Assembly (NCBI GenBank): GCA_012976225.1
Contig: JAAVVG010000013.1
Location: 620,001-684,000 of the forward strand
Direction of reading: 5' to 3'
Length of the DNA stretch: 64,000 nucleotides
Source: Golubevia sp. BC0850
Lineage: Eukaryota > Basidiomycota > Exobasidiomycetes > Golubeviales > Golubeviaceae
Within the stretch, counting starts at the first letter, position 1. The number at the start of each line of letters is the position of its first letter. This document shows positions 60,669 through 64,000 of this stretch, piece by piece. A model generated the notes under the pieces. That model was not told where the DNA came from and made no database searches. It worked only from the letters and a program-made list of their open reading frames with translations. A program made the translations under genes and the position numbers.

Positions 60669-62844
60669 TTATTTTTGAGCTCTACCACTTGAAGACAGAG
60701 ATTGAGACAAAGCTGGTAGGATATCGTCTCCAGCCTCGAGATCACCTTCATGTCTACTCAAGACTGGGTAAAAGGCAGCTAGAGAGGTTGCACGATGAGA
60801 GAGACCGTTTGGAAGACTTGGACGACCGAAGGAACCGATGAAACCTAGAAGAAGGATGCTGCCGAGCAGAGCGGGCTAGGAGATGAACGAGGGAAAGGGA
60901 AACCCCAGTTTGGTGAGTCAAGCCAATCAAGATAGCGAGATTTCCTTTTTGGGAGTGGGCAAGACTAACAAAAGCCCACAAGCTTTCTGTTGCTCTTGCT
61001 TGTTGGTTATATTTGAATTCCCAGGCTTCTACACCTCCAGTTCCAACCAAGTAAGGCAAGATCCATCCAGCATCGAGGTTCCCTAGCATCGCCTCAATCT
61101 TGGAGACGCTCAGAAAGGCAGCTTCTGTGCCTTCGTTCCCAAACTGCGAAGAGAGAGTACGTAGAAAATTGGTAGAACGAAGATCTCCAGACCTTTCAGG
61201 ATTAGGAAGAAAATACAAACTTAATTCAGTTGGTGTTTGAGTCAACCGCGAAGATTGGAGGCTGAAGAGGAACTCACAGATCGCCAATGGTTCTTCTGGC
61301 CTCTACGACGCTGGCGTTTGAAAAACTTTGGAGATGCAAGTCTTCAATTGGAGATCCCAGTCCGATCGATCCCGGGATAGCCTTGTTTGAGGAGTATATC
61401 TCAGCTATCTGATATCCAGAAGGGCTCTTGACACCCTTGAAGGTGAAAGGTTCGATGATAGAGACACAGACAGCAGCATCTGAAAAAAGGGGGGAACCCA
61501 AAGTTAGCTTAACTTTCAAAGTGGAGGGGAGAGAGAGGGAAGCCTGTTATTCACCCCAGCGATGGCCTTCCCACCTGGCCCATTGCTTTCCTATTGTAGT
61601 GAAGGGAGAATTCTTCCATTTTCCAGGGAAGCCCTCGTTTGGTTGAGCGCAGAAAAAGTCCACCAGATGGATTTGAGCTTTCTGGTTGAGGAAGACGGTC
61701 TCTACTTTTTGATATCTTCTGCGATTGATTCCTGTAGTGCTGAATCCAATTGAGGACTGGTTTAAAACTGGAAACGGCATCTTGGAGAAAGCAGGTCTTC
61801 CTGGTTGATTGGCAATCTCTTCTGGTGAAGTTCTAGGAGCTTGATACCCTTCCCATTCAATTTCTCTGAAGTCCTTCTCTCTCTTCAGCTTAGAGAACAA
61901 ACTTTGTAGCAAAGACTTGGGAATCCAGAAGTGAGCGTTCAGGTTGTCATCTAAAACGAAGTCGGTCACGAAGAAGCTCTGGTCAAGCATTTCGCAAGTG
62001 ATTCTCTTTCCCCACCGAGGCCAAAAGACATCTGAAAGAGCTTCTCTATCTTCGGAAGAGAGATGACTCCGGCTTTGGTAGAGGGAGCTCGGATTGGGCT
62101 TGATCTGCAAGAAGAGGAAAGAATCAGTATTAAATAAGCAGCGTCTTCCGAGTCGTTGAATCGACTGAGACTTGCATCTTTGTTAGCCCCGTAACCGTAC
62201 CCCCCAACATCCACGACGGAGCCAAAGATTTCAGGAAAGTAGACTGTCTGGTCATTGTCTGGATGCGGGGCTTGAAGAGTTGGTGGTGGTAACTCAGTTG
62301 GTCCGTACGATTTGAAATCAGATGCGTTTGCGCTTCCTTCTCCAGGATCAATTGTTCCCAAGACTTGAAGCGAAGATGCAGAGGAGGTTTGGGCGACTGG
62401 GTGAACTGCAACATCGACAGTACGAGCGTATAGGAAACCAATTCCACTCGAAAGTAGAAGGGTCGAAATGAAGAAGAATAAGCACCAGAGCGATGCGAAG
62501 GAGAGTTTGAAGGATTTCTTCTTTCAGTTACGATAGTAAAGAACGGGAAAGGCTCCAAACAGACCGATGCTTTCTATCCAAGAGTCTAAAAGTGAGATTG
62601 ACACTGGAGGTGGTTGAAGTTGAGAAGGTCCATCTCCAATGTGAGCAGCACTTTCGAGGAGAACCGTCCAGACAGAGGTTTCGAAGTAAGGTTTGGCAAT
62701 CTTGTGAAGAAAGTAGGTGGTTGATAGTCCGATGGCCCCTCCAACCAGACCTAGAATAGCACGACTTGAAAAAGCGAGAGTGAAGAGAGACACTGCGGCT
62801 CGAATGGTGAGGCAAAGGTCTCTTTGAATCAGATTAGATCTCAT
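60669..62844 (-). CDS. Two-pass membrane protein of unknown function (about 588 aa, 6 exons)
   Basis: Exons 62605-62844 (uncertain), 62176-62520, 61555-62104, 61278-61479, 60970-61192, 60669-60875; the phases sum to 589 codons. I do not recognise the family. An anchor (LFFFISTLLLSSGIGFLYA) near the N-terminus and a second near the C-terminus (PALLGSILLLGFIGSFG) enclose a large hydrophilic domain with several N-glycosylation-like sites. This suggests an ER/Golgi lumenal domain. Intron 2 (62105-62175) uses GC-AG (GCAAGT donor), the only choice that keeps frame. At the N-terminus the frame from 62844 meets TGA at 62524-62526. I removed it as an 84-nt intron with a weak GTGTCA donor and a TAACTGAAAG end, so the true start is unsure. 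Confidence 0.65.
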
Positions 62845-63008
62845 ACACTTTAAACTTCTCTCAATCGACTATGTATTGAGTGCTTCCAATTAAGAAAGAG
62901 AGAAGAGTCTCGAACACGTGAGAATCGAGCCTTCGAGCTTCAAACAAGAACGCGAATAACCCTCTCTCACCAACCAACACTTCCGCCACTTTGAACGTCT
63001 GCTTCAAG

Positions 63009-64000
63009 ATGGCCGGTGGATCTTCATCGATCTCTCCAGCTCAAAACAAGAGAAAGAAGCAAGATTCAGATGCAGAACAAGATGATCCAAGAGAATCAAA
63101 CAGAGGTCAAAGTCAAGGTACTCCAACCTCCTCAACCAAAAGACTTCATCCAAATCAAACTCCAGCCAGAAACGTGTCTAGAAATGAAAGATCTTTGTCT
63201 CAACCGCCACCAACTTCAATCATCAGAAAGCAATTACGCGGAATGGAGATTCACTTAGATTCACAACCACCTGCTCCAATTTCTAGTACTCCAGCTGCAA
63301 ACAGACCTACTTCAGCCTTCACTTCTACTATGCCAACTCCTGCTTCTACTCATAGGAATAGGAATAACATTGTTGGGCCAACTCCTAGAAGAACTCCAGG
63401 TCCGGGGGAAAGGTCTCAATTGCTGACTTCAGAGAAGAAGCGGAGAGCGGAAGAGGACTCTGCTCTTTGGACAGAGAGAAAGAGAAGGAGATCTAGATTC
63501 GGTGGTGCTACTCCTAGAAATCAATCTGCTACTGGAATTGGTGGTTGGGCTGGTGGGAGAGATGAGAGTCCGATTGAGTTGTTGAGGAGATTGACTAGAG
63601 GTGAGTTTGTTGGTCGCGTTGCTTAGTGATGGGAATGGAGACCCGAGGAGGACTAGGGAAAGGCAGAGTAATGTTAAACGTGTAAGATTAGATTAATGTC
63701 TCTAGAAGCTCTCGTTTCATTATCTGATCACGCCTTTTGTGGTTCTGCCAACCCTCCCTCCTCCCTCCCACAGCTCCTGGCTTTGTCATTCCACCCTCTC
63801 CAGCCGTCGGTCCAAGTTCTCCCGGTTTAGGCTCCCTTCGTCGACCTTCAGCTCTCAATCCTATTCGTACTTCTACGTCAGCACGTGCCAGTGGTGCCTC
63901 CTCCGTAGCCTCAGGTTCTGGTCCTCGAGCTTCTTCCAAGTTGAATGCTTCCTCTCTATTGCGTCCAGGACAATCAGTCCCAGGAGATCTAACAAGAGAT
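63009..64000 (+). CDS. Ser/Pro/Arg-rich protein, 5' part (continues past the window)
   Basis: Exon 1 is 63009-63600 and exon 2 starts at 63774 and remains open to the window end (joined in phase 1). The visible 273 residues are basic and low-complexity: MAGGSSSISPAQNKRKKQ, several TPR(R)TP-like and RKRRRSRFGG segments, then repeated Ser/Gly runs. KKRRAEEDSALWTERKRRR looks like a nuclear localisation signal. No domain is recognisable in this part; a nuclear protein is the best guess. Its start is 164 bp from the divergent membrane-protein gene. Confidence 0.7.

Noticed and set aside
60390-60692. 100-codon plus-strand frame
   Set aside because: Thr/Glu/Asn-rich without domains, overlapping the 3' end of the minus-strand membrane-protein gene.

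Overview
The window is nuclear DNA from an intron-rich fungus, most likely a basidiomycete (Tremellomycetes or Pucciniomycotina; the sequence does not settle which). The signs are many short introns of 38-110 nt with GTGAGT-type donors, CTNA-type branch points and C/TAG acceptors, very long Ser/Pro-rich proteins, a Rab GDI, a VAP protein, an Nvj2-type SMP protein and a heparinase II/III-like membrane enzyme. There are about 20 intact protein genes, one tRNA gene, one F-box pseudogene and one probably truncated helicase-like gene. Exon boundaries were read by eye from splice signals; in nearly every model the exon lengths sum to a multiple of three with conserved protein across the joins. I saw no transposon, LTR element, viral fossil, CRISPR array or rRNA.

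Layout. 0-3.5 kb: heparinase II/III-like type II membrane protein (-). 3.5-5.6 kb: long gap with one cryptic small-protein exon (+). 5.6-11.9 kb: about 1,930-residue protein with a 1,000-residue disordered N-terminus and an MFS-like membrane domain (+). 12.4-14.3 kb: GDI1 (-), divergent from NVJ2 (+, 14.5-20.3 kb) with only 136 bp between start codons. 20.6-21.8 kb: helicase-like remnant (-). 22.7-27.4 kb: Ser-rich protein with a split PH-like fold (-). 29.4-31.6 kb: VAP/Scs2 (-). 32.2-33.3 kb: secreted helical protein (-). 34.2-35.6 kb: SDR (-), divergent from BNA6 (+, 35.8-37.6 kb). 37.7-38.3 kb: small secreted protein (-). 38.7-40.8 kb: mitochondrial acyl-CoA dehydrogenase (-), divergent from a SigF-like/NTF2-like protein (+, 40.9-42.0 kb). 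42.6-45.7 kb: TMEM184-type membrane protein (+). 46.2-47.4 kb: DUF7137-type secretory protein (+). 48.5-49.5 kb: Cys-rich secreted protein (-). 50.2-51.1 kb: F-box pseudogene (-). 51.4-54.2 kb: Zn2Cys6 regulator (+), followed by a DHA2 MFS transporter (+, 54.6-56.6 kb). 57.0-58.8 kb: sorbose/mannitol-type SDR (-). 59.7-59.8 kb: intron-containing tRNA-Lys(CUU) (-). 60.7-62.8 kb: membrane protein of unknown function (-). 63.0 kb to the window end: 5' part of a Ser/Pro/Arg-rich protein (+).

How the genes relate. Mostly this is ordinary housekeeping: membrane traffic and contact sites (GDI1, NVJ2, VAP), NAD synthesis (BNA6) and acyl-CoA oxidation. It is mixed with secreted or surface proteins, three of whose promoters carry clear TATA boxes. 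The Zn2Cys6 regulator and the adjacent exporter could form a regulator-target pair. The most unusual material is in gene architecture: 8-16 nt exons, a 38-nt intron, a GC-AG intron, and long introns that are open in frame or carry a hairpin. The oversized disordered extension on an MFS-like protein and a small spliced gene hidden in the 3.5-5.6 kb gap also stand out.
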